Assembly: GCA_958402795.1 (NCBI GenBank)
Contig: CATXUX010000002.1
Span: 81,431 to 145,430 of the forward strand
Reading direction: 5' to 3'
DNA length: 64,000 bases
DNA from: an uncultured Lachnospiraceae bacterium
GTDB taxonomy: Bacteria > Bacillota > Clostridia > Lachnospirales > Lachnospiraceae
This document shows, piece after piece, positions 33,685 to 43,193 of the stretch; positions within the stretch are counted from its first letter, which is position 1, and every line of letters starts with the position of its first letter. Made by a program: the position numbers and the translations under genes. Below the pieces are notes generated by a model that searched no databases, was not told the DNA's origin, and worked only from the letters and a program-made list of their open reading frames with translations.

Positions 33685-34986
33685 ATGGAAGATCTGACAT
33701 TTGGGGAACAGGTAAAGATTATTTTAAAGAGAAAAAATATGACGATCAAGGAGCTGGCGTCGCAGATTGAGGAGCGGACGGGAAAGGCAATGTCCCGCCA
33801 GAATCTGACGCAGCGTCTTGGAAGAGATAATTTTCAGGAGCAGGATATGCGCCTGATCGCAGCAATTCTCGGCTGTCCGTTTCAACTGAGTATTTTTCCT
33901 GCGGAGAGTGCGCAGCAGAATGCGCAGCCGGCGGATGAGGTTGTGATGCAGTACGCGAACAAGGCGAAGTGGAAGGACAAGGTGGCTTCCGCAAATGCGG
34001 CGGATGAGGGTAATTCACCGCAGAAGGAATATAGCGGACATCCGGCAGGAGAACGAGATATGACGATCGGGGAACTCTATGAGATCCACGAGGAACTGGA
34101 CGAGCTGGAAGCTGCGCCTGCCGCAGCAGAAACGGTGCTTTCGGAACCGGAGTCTTATGAGTCTTATGGGACAGACGGGATGGGACAGCGGCAGCCGGAA
34201 GCTGGCGCGGCCATGACAGAAGAGCAGACAGAGACAACGTCTGCGGCAGAGGAGGCGCTGCAGTCGGAGGCAGAACTTGGGAAAGCCGTGCTGTATCAGC
34301 CGGAAACGGGGCGTGAAGAGGGAGACGCACTGCAGCCGGAAGAAGAATCGCGCGGCGCGGAACCGGGAGCAGGAGAGGCTGCCCGGGAAGATGAGATGAC
34401 GCAGACTGTAGAGAATGCTGCGGCAGAGGAGGCTTTCCCATCGGAAACGGCGCAGCCGGAAGCAGAGCTGCGGGAGCGTGCGGCAGAGGATCTGGAAGAA
34501 GGGAAGGAAGAACCGTCGGATTACAACGGGGAAGCTGAGCAGACCGCCGCGGAGGACAAGCGGGAGGAACAGCCGTATGAGTCTGCAGACCGGGCAGAGG
34601 AACAGCCGCCAAAGGAGCAGAAGAAAGAACGATTCAGTACCACACGGATTTTCCGCAGAAAGCACGCTGCGGATAAGGCGGTGGAGGAGAACAAGGAAAA
34701 GAAGCCGCGTCCGGTCATTACACCGGATTCCAGTAATTTTGAACCTGTGATCAAGCACAAGGATGTAGAAGAAGATTTGACGGTCGGCGAAGTGAATCCG
34801 TATACAGGGCATGAGTATCAGTCGAACAGTGTCCGTATGCATCCGAAACGGATCGGGTATGTGCAGGTGTATGACCGCGCCCAGCATCAGTGGACGGATA
34901 TGACGGAGTGGGCGTTCCTCGGATATCAGGAACGCAAGAAAGCGTTGCTCGGGAAAGACTATGAGCCGCCGATTTATCTGGATTAA
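33685..34986 (+). CDS. HTH protein with long acidic disordered region, function unknown
   Basis: 433 residues. An N-terminal phage-repressor-like HTH (about 5-70: FGEQVKIILKRKNMTIKELA) is followed by about 230 residues rich in Glu and Ala with low complexity and no predicted fold, then a compact C-terminal domain (VGEVNPYTGHEYQSNSVRMH to the end) that I do not recognise. The acidic region is strongly GC-rich, so the opposite strand shows long false frames. AGGAGG precedes the start. It is followed by dgt after 49 bases without a clear terminator, so they may be co-transcribed. Conserved in related bacteria as far as I recall, but not characterised. Confidence 0.75.
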   Translation: MEDLTFGEQVKIILKRKNMTIKELASQIEERTGKAMSRQNLTQRLGRDNFQEQDMRLIAAILGCPFQLSIFPAESAQQNAQPADEVVMQYANKAKWKDKVASANAADEGNSPQKEYSGHPAGERDMTIGELYEIHEELDELEAAPAAAETVLSEPESYESYGTDGMGQRQPEAGAAMTEEQTETTSAAEEALQSEAELGKAVLYQPETGREEGDALQPEEESRGAEPGAGEAAREDEMTQTVENAAAEEAFPSETAQPEAELRERAAEDLEEGKEEPSDYNGEAEQTAAEDKREEQPYESADRAEEQPPKEQKKERFSTTRIFRRKHAADKAVEENKEKKPRPVITPDSSNFEPVIKHKDVEEDLTVGEVNPYTGHEYQSNSVRMHPKRIGYVQVYDRAQHQWTDMTEWAFLGYQERKKALLGKDYEPPIYLD

Positions 34987-35035
34987 TATCAGCATGAAAC
35001 AATCTTTGGCTCGATTGTAAAACGGGAAAGGACAG

Positions 35036-36460
35036 ATGCAGGCGGATATGGAATGGAAAGTATTATTATCGACAAAGCGTGCCAGAGGAACATCCCAAAC
35101 GGTAAAAAAAGCGGCAGATCTGCGGAGTGAGTTTGAAAAGGACTACCATCGCATTATCGGCAGCGCGTCATTTCGGCGTCTTCAGGATAAGACACAGGTA
35201 TTCCCACTGGATCAGAGCGACTTTGTGCGAACCCGGCTGACGCATTCTCTGGAGGTTTCTTCGTTTGGAAAGTCACTGGGGCAGAACATCGGGGAAAGTA
35301 TCCTTACCTACCGTCCGGATTCCGGATTTACACCGCAGATGAAGGAGGATATCTGTCATATCCTGCAGTGTGCGGGACTGATTCATGACATCGGGAATCC
35401 TCCGTTTGGACATTTTGGCGAGACGGCGATCCGGGAGTGGTTTGGGCGGAATCTTCACAGGCTGGAATTTTTCGGAAAACCGGTCGATGAGATTCTGACA
35501 GATCAGATGTGCGAAGATTTCTGCCATTTTGAGGGAAATGCACAGGCGCTCCGGCTCGTGACGAAGCTACATTATCTGGTCGATGAAAATGGAATGAATC
35601 TGACGTATGCGCTTCTGAATACGATCATCAAGTATCCGGTGTCGTCTCTGGAAGTGAATCCGGAGAGCGCGGATATCAAAGAGAAAAAGATTGGGTATTA
35701 TCAGGCGGATCAGCGTATTTTCGAAGAAGTTACCAGAGAGACCGGTGCAGGGACCTGCCGCCACCCGCTGACCTTTATTCTGGAAGCGGCGGACGATCTT
35801 GCCTATAAAACAGCAGACATTGAAGACGCATTTGTAAAAGGCTATATTACGTATGGCAATCTGGAGGAAGAGCTGGAGCGGCTGGAAGGGGCGGATCCGT
35901 CCTGCACCGGAAAGAACGATTTCGATCCGCTCTGGAAGCTCCGGGAACTGTATAAGCGGGGAAAAGATAACGGAGTCAGGAACCCGGAAAGCTATGCTGT
36001 GAAAAACTGGCTCGTCCGGGTGCAGAGCTTTCTGATCGGCTGTGCTACGTCAGGCTTTATTTCCCATTACGATCAGATCATGGCAGGGAGTTACCGCCAG
36101 GATTTGTATCATGGTACATTTGGAGAGAAGCTGATCGATCTGCTCGGAGATATGGCATATCGTTATGTCTTTTCTTCGGATGACATTTCTAAGATGGAAA
36201 GGACGGAAGCAGTGATTCTGGACGAGCTGATGGACAGAACGGTGAGTGCAGTTCTGTACTACGATACGGATATGACGCTGAACTCGGCGGACAGACAGCT
36301 TGTTTCCTCGATCTCAGACAATTATATGAATGCCTACCACCGCGAGGCAAAGGGAAAGAGTGAGGCAGAGAAACTTTACCTGCGGCTGCTGCTGGTGACA
36401 GATTATGTCTGCGGTATGACAGACAGCTACGCGAAGCGGTTATACCAGAGGGGCGCGTAA
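35036..36460 (+). CDS. dgt: Deoxyguanosinetriphosphate triphosphohydrolase (dGTPase)
   Basis: 474 residues. The HD superfamily signature is GLIHDIGNPPFGHFGE, with further metal ligands in RLTHSLEVS upstream and EAADDLAYKTADIEDA downstream. The N-terminal FRRLQDKTQVFPL stretch is typical of dGTPases. The enzyme cuts dGTP to deoxyguanosine and triphosphate, controlling dNTP pools and often limiting foreign DNA. The start at 35036 has GAAAGGA close upstream; an in-frame ATG at 35048 is less favoured. It lies downstream of the acidic HTH protein. Confidence 0.92.
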   Translation: MQADMEWKVLLSTKRARGTSQTVKKAADLRSEFEKDYHRIIGSASFRRLQDKTQVFPLDQSDFVRTRLTHSLEVSSFGKSLGQNIGESILTYRPDSGFTPQMKEDICHILQCAGLIHDIGNPPFGHFGETAIREWFGRNLHRLEFFGKPVDEILTDQMCEDFCHFEGNAQALRLVTKLHYLVDENGMNLTYALLNTIIKYPVSSLEVNPESADIKEKKIGYYQADQRIFEEVTRETGAGTCRHPLTFILEAADDLAYKTADIEDAFVKGYITYGNLEEELERLEGADPSCTGKNDFDPLWKLRELYKRGKDNGVRNPESYAVKNWLVRVQSFLIGCATSGFISHYDQIMAGSYRQDLYHGTFGEKLIDLLGDMAYRYVFSSDDISKMERTEAVILDELMDRTVSAVLYYDTDMTLNSADRQLVSSISDNYMNAYHREAKGKSEAEKLYLRLLLVTDYVCGMTDSYAKRLYQRGA

Positions 36461-36561
36461 AGGGAGTCTGTCAAATTCCGGATGTTTCCGCGAAGTGCGA
36501 AAGATTCCTGAGAAACAGAGGACAGACACAGGGAAATCTGCTGTAATCTGCCCTTTCGAGA

Positions 36562-37524
36562 TTAATAGATAGAGCGGCACCAGTAGCCGAATTTCCCGAC
36601 AGGACTGGATTCGTCGTCTGTGAGAGAAAGCCGGCTGTTGAAGGAATCGTTGAACTGTGGGAAACCGAACAGCTCAGCGGCGCGGGCCTCCCGGGGATCA
36701 TAGACTCCGGGAACGCCTACCCAGCAATGTCCGTTTTCCTCAATCAAAAGCAGGTGGTGGTAATTACGGCAGCCGTGCATCAGAAAACTGTTGTTTGCCA
36801 GATTCCAGTATCTGCGGGGAAGGCAGGATAATTCGCCGGGGTGGATCTTCCGGAGCGTTCTGCGCTCGGAATCAGCTTCGCTTTGCTCTGTAGCTGAGAT
36901 GTCCCCGGTTCTTTGTGCTTTCGCTTCTGTTTCGGATTTCGCTTCGGGTTCTGTTTTGGATTCCATTTCGGATTCTATTTTGGGTTCTGGTTTGGGTTCC
37001 ATTTCGGGTGCTATTTCGGATTCTGTTTTTGCATCCGCTTCGATCTTCATCTCTGGTTCTGCTTCTGATTTGCGATCCGGCAGAGGCGCTTTTTCGGGCA
37101 GGCGGATATCTTCGGCGGCAGGAGCCGGGGAATCCTGCCGCGTATGGTACTGCCGGATCTTTCCGACGTCCAGTGCAGTCTCCGGCATGGTGGCGGCGAG
37201 ATATGTATCGTCGGGAAGTATCAGCAGAAATCCAGAGATCCGGTCCAAACGGTATGCTTCTGGCAGAGAATCCTGCGCGAGTTCTAACTGCGTGGAGATT
37301 GCATGGGAACCGCAGGGAATCTGTGCGGCAGTGTAAAACACAGCAGTTTCGTCCTCCAGATAGAATACGGCAAGATCTGCAGTCTCCTGCCGGGTGACGG
37401 AAATGTTGCGGATCTGCATCTGCAGCAGGAGTTTCCGGGAATTACCGGATAATTTCAGGAAACCAACGTTGCGCAGCTTTCGGTTGTGGTTATATTCATA
37501 GAGATAATAAATGCCAGAATTCAT
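36562..37524 (-). CDS. Conserved protein of unknown function with Lys/Glu/Pro linker
   Basis: 320 residues. A folded N-terminal part (MNSGIYYLYEYNHNRKLRNV to about 140) and a C-terminal part (LSCLPRRYWNLANNSFLMHG, then HCWVGVPGVYDPREARAA and FGFPQFN) are joined by an 80-residue linker of alternating Glu, Lys and Pro (EPKPEPKIESEMESKTEPE). I do not recognise a characterised family; the C-terminal block resembles an uncharacterised domain common in Lachnospiraceae. It is monocistronic and convergent with dgt. The N-terminal part may be a sensor or cytosolic adaptor, but nothing in the sequence fixes this. Confidence 0.7.
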   Translation of the reverse strand: MNSGIYYLYEYNHNRKLRNVGFLKLSGNSRKLLLQMQIRNISVTRQETADLAVFYLEDETAVFYTAAQIPCGSHAISTQLELAQDSLPEAYRLDRISGFLLILPDDTYLAATMPETALDVGKIRQYHTRQDSPAPAAEDIRLPEKAPLPDRKSEAEPEMKIEADAKTESEIAPEMEPKPEPKIESEMESKTEPEAKSETEAKAQRTGDISATEQSEADSERRTLRKIHPGELSCLPRRYWNLANNSFLMHGCRNYHHLLLIEENGHCWVGVPGVYDPREARAAELFGFPQFNDSFNSRLSLTDDESSPVGKFGYWCRSIY

Positions 37525-37606
37525 AAAAACACTCCTGATAGATATTTCTTATGACAGTGTATTCGGGGAAACGGAAAAAAAGAATAGAAAGTGGGAATGA
37601 TATTTC

Positions 37607-38128
37607 ATGGAAGAGATACAGGATCCGAAAACAGATGAAAAATTCATGCGCGAGGCGCTGCGTCAGGCGAAGAAGGCATATGCACTGGAAGAGACTCCGA
37701 TCGGCTGCGTGATCGTGCATCAGGGAAAAATCATCGGTCGGGGATATAACCGGCGTATGACGGATAAAAATCCGCTGTCTCATGCAGAGCTGACCGCGAT
37801 CCGCAAAGCAAGCAAAAAAATCGGAGACTGGCGGCTGGAGGAGTGTACACTGTATGTAACGCTGGAACCGTGTCAGATGTGTGCGGGCGCGATCGTGCAG
37901 GCAAGAATCCCACGTGTTGTGGTCGGTTGTATGAACCCAAAAGCCGGATGTGCCGGATCGATCCTCAATCTGCTTGCAGTTCCGGAGTTTAATCATCAGG
38001 CAGAATTAACAACAGGAGTATTGGAAGAAGAATGCAGTACGTTGATGAAACAGTTTTTTCGGGAATTGCGCGAAAAACAGAAGAAAATAAAAAAGACACT
38101 GCCGGAAAGGCAGAGTCGCAGTCAGTAA
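37607..38128 (+). CDS. tadA: tRNA-specific adenosine deaminase
   Basis: 173 residues. The zinc-dependent deaminase site is HAELTAI (His ligand and catalytic Glu) and PCQMCAGAI (two Cys ligands), with the TadA-type ALRQAKKAYALEETPIGCVI start. TadA makes inosine-34 in tRNA-Arg(ACG), which is essential for decoding. The C-terminal tail is rich in Lys. The gene lies beside the SRP RNA, a conserved arrangement in Firmicutes (tadA-ffs-dnaX), although dnaX is not here. Confidence 0.92.
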   Translation: MEEIQDPKTDEKFMREALRQAKKAYALEETPIGCVIVHQGKIIGRGYNRRMTDKNPLSHAELTAIRKASKKIGDWRLEECTLYVTLEPCQMCAGAIVQARIPRVVVGCMNPKAGCAGSILNLLAVPEFNHQAELTTGVLEEECSTLMKQFFRELREKQKKIKKTLPERQSRSQ

Positions 38129-38135
38129 TTTTTTA

Positions 38136-38399
38136 CGTGCATTACGCTTCGAATGTCTATCCCCAAACGTTACTCTGGCTTCCAGCTCAGTTCAGGCACC
38201 CTCACAACACCCGGAAGGTTCTGCTTAGTGCTGCTTCGTTCCCGACCTGACACGGTTCACAGAGATCCGCCGCGTGAGACCCGGACTTTCAACACTTTCC
38301 GCCAGAGGCAGACTTTGCAAATCTACACCCTCAGCGTAATATCACCCCTGCTATAGCGGATTGCAGGTACAAGGCACCGCTAACGCCCCGGCTGCACGA
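38136..38399 (-). ncRNA. ffs: Signal recognition particle RNA, long Firmicutes form
   Basis: On the minus strand the domain IV core GTCAGGTCGGGAACGAAGCA is plain, with its asymmetric and symmetric loops that bind Ffh. The ends pair (CGTGCA near 38395 with TGCACG at 38141-38136), enclosing about 264 nt, the usual size for the Alu-containing SRP RNA of Bacillus and Clostridia. A perfect promoter stands just upstream. No protein frame of credit crosses it. Ends are estimated to within some bases. Confidence 0.92.
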
Positions 38400-38405
38400 G
38401 TCTAT

Positions 38406-38434
38406 ATTTTACATGGTTTTTGCAGGATTGTCAA
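38406..38434 (-). promoter_or_regulatory. ffs promoter
   Basis: Minus strand: TTGACA (38434-38429), 17 bases, TAAAAT (38411-38406); start expected near 38399. Confidence 0.88.
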
Positions 38435-38502
38435 TGTGTTTCAGAAATTTTCTGTTGACATGTAAAATGTAAGAGTAAATGTTAGTGTCGGAAAACTTAT
38501 TA

Positions 38503-38531
38503 TTGCATAAATTACGTATTCAAAGTATAAT
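38503..38531 (+). promoter_or_regulatory. Promoter of the DAHP synthase gene
   Basis: TTGCAT (38503-38508), 17 bases, TATAAT (38526-38531). No attenuator or T-box was seen in the short leader. Confidence 0.8.
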
Positions 38532-38600
38532 TCTTGTGAAATAAAAAAATGTGGAAAAAACGACTTATCTGTATATAAGGATAACGAGAAAGGGAACCTT

Positions 38601-39635
38601 ATGAGTATTGTTATGACGAAAAAACTGCCGACGCCGAAGGAGATCAAGGAACTGTATCCGGTACCTGCTGATGCGGCGGCGGTGAAAGAGAAGAAAGATA
38701 AAGAGCTTCAGGACATCCTGAGCGGAAAGAGTGACAAGTTCATCGTGATTATCGGACCGTGCTCGGCGGACAACGAAGAGGCGGTCTGTGAATATATCGG
38801 GCGGCTTGTCCGGGTGCAGGAGAAGATAGAGGATAAGGTGATGATCGTCCCCCGGATCTATACGAATAAGCCGCGGACGACCGGCGAAGGATATAAGGGC
38901 ATGCTGCACCAGCCGGATCCGGAGAAGGAGCCGAATCTGCTGGAAGGTCTGATCGCGATCCGGCATCTCCATATGCGCGCGCTGGAAGAGTTTGAACTGC
39001 CGATCGCAGATGAAATGCTGTATCCGGAGAATTACCGGTATTTGTCGGACATTTTGTCATATGTGGCGGTCGGGGCGCGCTCCGTGGAAGACCAGCAGCA
39101 CCGGCTTGTGGCAAGTGGAATTGAGGCTCCGGTTGGAATGAAGAACCCGACGAGCGGGGATTTTTCCGTGATGCTGAATTCGGTACTCGCGGCGCAGCAT
39201 GGCCACAATTTTCTGTACCGCGGCTGGGATGCGACGACAACTGGCAATCCATATGCCCACACGATCCTGCGCGGGGCGGTGAATCAGGACGGAAGCGCTG
39301 TTCCGAATTACCACTACGAAGATTTACAGAGACTGATGCGGATGTATCAGGAGCGTGAGCTTGAGAATCCGGCATGTATCGTGGACGTGAACCATTCAAA
39401 TTCAAATAAGCAGTTTAAAGAACAGATCCGTATTGTGAAGGAGGTATTACACAGCCGGACGCATTCGGACGATATCCGCAGCCTGGTAAAAGGTGTGATG
39501 ATTGAGAGTTATCTTGAGGAAGGCAACCAGAAGATCGGCTGTGGAACTCATGTTTACGGAAAATCAATTACTGATCCGTGTCTGGGATGGGACGATTCCG
39601 AACGGCTGCTTTACGAGATTGCCGAAAGATGCTAG
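38601..39635 (+). CDS. aroF: 3-deoxy-7-phosphoheptulonate synthase (DAHP synthase), AroF/G/H type
   Basis: 344 residues. Class I alpha DAHP synthases join phosphoenolpyruvate and erythrose 4-phosphate in the first step of the shikimate pathway. Motifs: FIVIIGPCSADN, the KPRTTGEGYKG loop, VGMKNPTSGDF, DVNHSNSNK, and VKGVMIESYLEEGNQ. The metal-binding Cys is in IGPCS. Members of this class are feedback-inhibited by aromatic amino acids; which one cannot be read safely. GAAAGGGAACC precedes the start. It overlaps the convergent membrane-protein gene by four bases. Confidence 0.93.
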   Translation: MSIVMTKKLPTPKEIKELYPVPADAAAVKEKKDKELQDILSGKSDKFIVIIGPCSADNEEAVCEYIGRLVRVQEKIEDKVMIVPRIYTNKPRTTGEGYKGMLHQPDPEKEPNLLEGLIAIRHLHMRALEEFELPIADEMLYPENYRYLSDILSYVAVGARSVEDQQHRLVASGIEAPVGMKNPTSGDFSVMLNSVLAAQHGHNFLYRGWDATTTGNPYAHTILRGAVNQDGSAVPNYHYEDLQRLMRMYQERELENPACIVDVNHSNSNKQFKEQIRIVKEVLHSRTHSDDIRSLVKGVMIESYLEEGNQKIGCGTHVYGKSITDPCLGWDDSERLLYEIAERC

Positions 39636-41194
39636 TGTACTGTCAGCCGTGCGGTACCCGGCGGCATGCAAAGCCAGTATAAATATCGTTTTACAGAATC
39701 TTCAAAGTCAGAATCAACCTGCGAAGCTGTCCTTGACAGGCAGGATAACTGACCTGCAAGCATGGAGCAGAATTCCTGCTGCTCTTCGCGGCTCATTTCC
39801 AGCTCATGGAATAACCGGCGGAGGGCGGGGAGTTTTTGCTCTTTTTCAAATGTAAAGTATCCGATCGTAAAAAGAGGGAGATAGAATATCCCGCTTGAAT
39901 TCTGTACATCCCGGAACCAGTCCAGCGCAATATCCAGAGCCTCCTCCATCGTATCCTGTTTTGCACCGTGCTGCAGGGCGATATAAAAGAAGGCGGTCAG
40001 ATTATTCATCTGCATAACAAATTTTTCGTATCGGTCGGGCAATCCAAGCGCAAAGCGCGGGATTACAATCTTATCCTTATAAGCCATATCGAGTGTATAA
40101 CCCGGTATATCTGAAAATAACGCCGAGAGTCGTTCCCGGATGGAAACAGATTTCAGAAGCAGGAATATCGGCAGACTGCTTCCCAGAAAGATAACCGTGT
40201 CGAGTAAAACCATTCCCAGACTATGTTCTTTTAACGTAAATACATTGACTGCCAGACTGATCAGGTAGGCGGCGATATCAAAGATGATATATTTCCGCCT
40301 GAGTCCGGCACTCCAGTATTCCCATGCTTCCTGGCGAGATTTCAGAGATGCCAGAGGATGGAAATGACCGGCTTCGTGGATAGGGAGTTTCCGTGCTGCC
40401 ATAATGTACTTTGCGGAAAGATATTCTACATTGGTACGGATGGCGCCCAGATCCCATTCGCCAGCATCTTTTATCCGGGGAGAATCAGAATCACTTCCTG
40501 TCAGAAAAATTTCGTGGAGCTGTTCCAGAAGGCGGAGTTCGATCTTCTGGTTTGAAAACATGATTTTAAAAATCACCCAGAACGAATAGGAGGTGGCGCC
40601 GAAATTATACAAAATACTGCCCTCCAGGATCAGAAGCGCTGTCCGGCTCCAGAAGGTTCCGGCAGGCTGGTTCAAAAGGATGACCGTGGAGATACATGTG
40701 GTGAGACAGGAACACATGATGTACCCGAGACAGTCCATGAAATGATATGCCTGCAGGACTTCTGTAATTGTAAATACAAGGTAATAATCTTTATTGAACA
40801 GAACGATGACAACGGATACGGTAATGACAATCGTAGTCAGTCCGATTATGATGCTGCAGATGGTGCCTGCCTGGCCGGATAAACGGGAGGCAAAGTCCTC
40901 ATTGCGCAGATTCAGCATCAGAAGGAGCGCACAGACAAACGAAATCACTGTCACCTGTACAATGACAGAGCGGAACATGCGGAAAGAATGCTGGAGATAT
41001 TCCGCTTTGGAGCAGCGCTTCCAGATACGGATTTCCTCTGCAACAGAGAGGTCGCCCTTTGCCAGCAGCATGAAAAATCCGGCGATTGTATACAGCAGAG
41101 GCAGGCAGGGAAGCACGCCCCAGATCCATACCTGCGCAATCCCGTCAGGAATCTGCAAAAGAATGTTCCTCATGATTTCTGTAAACTGTTCCAT
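39632..41194 (-). CDS. Multi-pass membrane protein of unknown function
   Basis: 520 residues. An N-terminal half with about six membrane helices (for example GVLPCLPLLYTIAGFFMLLA, VTVISFVCALLLML, IIIGLTTIVITVSVVIVLF), a cytosolic stretch with HEAGHFHPL, two more helices (IIFDIAAYLISLAVNVF, VIFLGSSLPIFLLL), and a soluble C-terminal region. HEAGH suggested a zinc metalloprotease at first glance, but the surroundings lack a membrane-protease context, so I do not claim it. No family was recognised. It is a single gene, convergent with aroF. Confidence 0.7.
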   Translation of the reverse strand: MEQFTEIMRNILLQIPDGIAQVWIWGVLPCLPLLYTIAGFFMLLAKGDLSVAEEIRIWKRCSKAEYLQHSFRMFRSVIVQVTVISFVCALLLMLNLRNEDFASRLSGQAGTICSIIIGLTTIVITVSVVIVLFNKDYYLVFTITEVLQAYHFMDCLGYIMCSCLTTCISTVILLNQPAGTFWSRTALLILEGSILYNFGATSYSFWVIFKIMFSNQKIELRLLEQLHEIFLTGSDSDSPRIKDAGEWDLGAIRTNVEYLSAKYIMAARKLPIHEAGHFHPLASLKSRQEAWEYWSAGLRRKYIIFDIAAYLISLAVNVFTLKEHSLGMVLLDTVIFLGSSLPIFLLLKSVSIRERLSALFSDIPGYTLDMAYKDKIVIPRFALGLPDRYEKFVMQMNNLTAFFYIALQHGAKQDTMEEALDIALDWFRDVQNSSGIFYLPLFTIGYFTFEKEQKLPALRRLFHELEMSREEQQEFCSMLAGQLSCLSRTASQVDSDFEDSVKRYLYWLCMPPGTARLTVH

Positions 41195-41267
41195 TCTGAA
41201 TCCCTCCCGTAATCCTCAAAAACATCATCATTATTATACATGGATTCCGGAGTTGTGTAAATATGGA

Positions 41268-43178
41268 TCAGGCAGTCTTTCCGGTATATAACTGGTAGTA
41301 TTTTCCTTTCTCTTCCAGAAGCTGTTCATGAGTTCCGCGTTCGATGATCCGGCCTTGTTCCAGAACCATGATGCAGTCGGAATTCTGTACTGTGGAGAGA
41401 CGGTGTGCGATGACAAAGGTGGTTCTGCCTTTCATCAGTGCGTCCATGCCTTGCTGCACCAGCTTTTCGGTACGGGTATCGATGGAAGAAGTCGCTTCAT
41501 CCAGGATCAGCGCCGGCGGATCCGCGACGGCCGCACGGGCGATCGAAAGAAGCTGGCGCTGCCCCTGGCTCAGATTCGCGCCGTCTCCGGTCAGCATGGT
41601 GTCGTAGCCGTTGGGAAGCCGTTTGATGAATCCGTGAGCGTTTGCAAGTTTTGCGGCGCGGATACATTCCTCGTCGGTGGCGTCCAGCCTGCCGTAGCGG
41701 ATATTGTCCATGACTGTTCCTGTGAACAGGTGGGTATCCTGCAGAACCATTCCGAGACTTCGGCGCAGATCTTTCTTTTTAATTTTGTTAATATTGATGT
41801 TATCATAGCGGATCTTGCCGTCCTGAATATCATAAAAACGGTTGATCAGATTGGTGATCGTTGTCTTTCCGGCTCCGGTGCCGCCGACGAAGGCGATCTT
41901 CTGCCCGGGCATGGCATAAAGCCGGATGCTGTGGAGTACCATTTTATTTTCATCGTATCCGAAGTCTACATCGTTCATTGTCACACCGCCTTCCAGACGG
42001 GTATAGGTGACGGTTCCATCTGCTTTGTGCGGGTGCTTCCATGCCCAGATCCCGGTCCTTGTTTTAGATTCTGTCAGCGTGCCGTCCGGATTTTCTTTTG
42101 CATGGACCAGTTCGACATATCCGGTGTCTTCTTCCGGCTGTTCATCCATCAGATCGAATACACGCTGTGCACCTGCGACCGCCATGACAATGCTGTTGAG
42201 CTGCTGGCTGATCTGCGTGATCGGCTGTGTAAAGTTCTTATTCAAGGTCAGGAAGGAAACCAGCGTGCCGATCGTGATGCCGGAAACGCCGCTCAGGGAA
42301 AGCAGAGCGCCGCAGGCCGCGCAGAGCACATAACTGATATTTCCAAGGTTCGCGTTGATCGGCATCAGGACATTGGAAATTTTATTAGCCTGACTGGCGC
42401 TTTCCCGTAGTTTATGATTCAGTTTGTGAAATTGTTCTACACTTTTGTCTTCATGGCAGAAGACCTTTACTACTTTTTGTCCCTGCATCATTTCTTCGAT
42501 ATATCCGTTGACCGTACCGAGATCTTTCTGCTGTTGGGTGAAGCAACCTGCCGCTGCGCCGCTTAGTTTTGAAGTAACGAAGAGCATCAGTGCAACCATC
42601 AGTAGAGATAAAAGCGTCAGCGGAACGTTCAGGATGAGCATACTCACCAGTGTGGTGACGATGGTAACCGAGGAGTTCAGTACCTGCGGAATGCTCTGAC
42701 TGATTAACTGGCGGAGTGTATCCACGTCGTTGGTGTAGACCGACATAATGTCGCCGTGCGCATGGGTATCAAAATATTGGATCGGGAGCGATTCCATGTG
42801 GGTAAATAATTCAATACGTATTTTTTTCATGGTTCCCTGACTGACGTTTACCATGATCCGGTTGTAGGCGTAGGAACACAGTACGCCGAGCAGCAGGATA
42901 CCGGCAAGAGACCACAGCGCGGAGATCAGAGAAGAAAAGTCCGGGGAATCGGTCTTTGTCAGCGGGATGATGTAATCATCGATCAATGTCTGCATAAACA
43001 GAGTCATTTTCAATGTCGCCAGCGCGGAACCCAGGATGCCGAGCACCACGACGATACAGGAAAAGGGATAGCTTTTCACCATGTAGCCGAGAACCCTCAG
43101 CAGAGGTTTGACCGTATTACTGCCGGTGTGTCTGGGAGTCGTTTTGTTCGCGGTTGTTTCAAAATTTTTACTTTCCAT
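41268..43178 (-). CDS. ABC exporter half-transporter B
   Basis: 636 residues: an N-terminal cytosolic extension, six helices to about 340, and the ATPase with Walker A VGGTGAGKTT, signature NLSQGQRQL, Walker B ALILDEATSSIDT and H-loop IAHRLST. A 45-residue insertion (ENPDGTLTESKTRTG, ending near RLEGGVTMND) links the two domains. It pairs with the gene directly upstream to form a heterodimeric multidrug/lipid exporter of the BmrCD/EfrCD kind; substrate unknown. AGGAGG precedes the start, 16 bases after the partner. Confidence 0.9.
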   Translation of the reverse strand: MESKNFETTANKTTPRHTGSNTVKPLLRVLGYMVKSYPFSCIVVVLGILGSALATLKMTLFMQTLIDDYIIPLTKTDSPDFSSLISALWSLAGILLLGVLCSYAYNRIMVNVSQGTMKKIRIELFTHMESLPIQYFDTHAHGDIMSVYTNDVDTLRQLISQSIPQVLNSSVTIVTTLVSMLILNVPLTLLSLLMVALMLFVTSKLSGAAAGCFTQQQKDLGTVNGYIEEMMQGQKVVKVFCHEDKSVEQFHKLNHKLRESASQANKISNVLMPINANLGNISYVLCAACGALLSLSGVSGITIGTLVSFLTLNKNFTQPITQISQQLNSIVMAVAGAQRVFDLMDEQPEEDTGYVELVHAKENPDGTLTESKTRTGIWAWKHPHKADGTVTYTRLEGGVTMNDVDFGYDENKMVLHSIRLYAMPGQKIAFVGGTGAGKTTITNLINRFYDIQDGKIRYDNININKIKKKDLRRSLGMVLQDTHLFTGTVMDNIRYGRLDATDEECIRAAKLANAHGFIKRLPNGYDTMLTGDGANLSQGQRQLLSIARAAVADPPALILDEATSSIDTRTEKLVQQGMDALMKGRTTFVIAHRLSTVQNSDCIMVLEQGRIIERGTHEQLLEEKGKYYQLYTGKTA

Positions 43179-43193
43179 AATTCAAATCCTCCT

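Noticed and set aside
33746..34995. Long minus-strand frames opposite the acidic HTH protein
   Set aside because: Low-complexity GC-rich coding strand opens Pro/Leu/Arg-rich false frames on the other strand.
40358..40400. Zinc metalloprotease from the HEAGH string in the 39632-41194 protein
   Set aside because: HExxH-like string without membrane-protease motifs or third ligand; likely chance.
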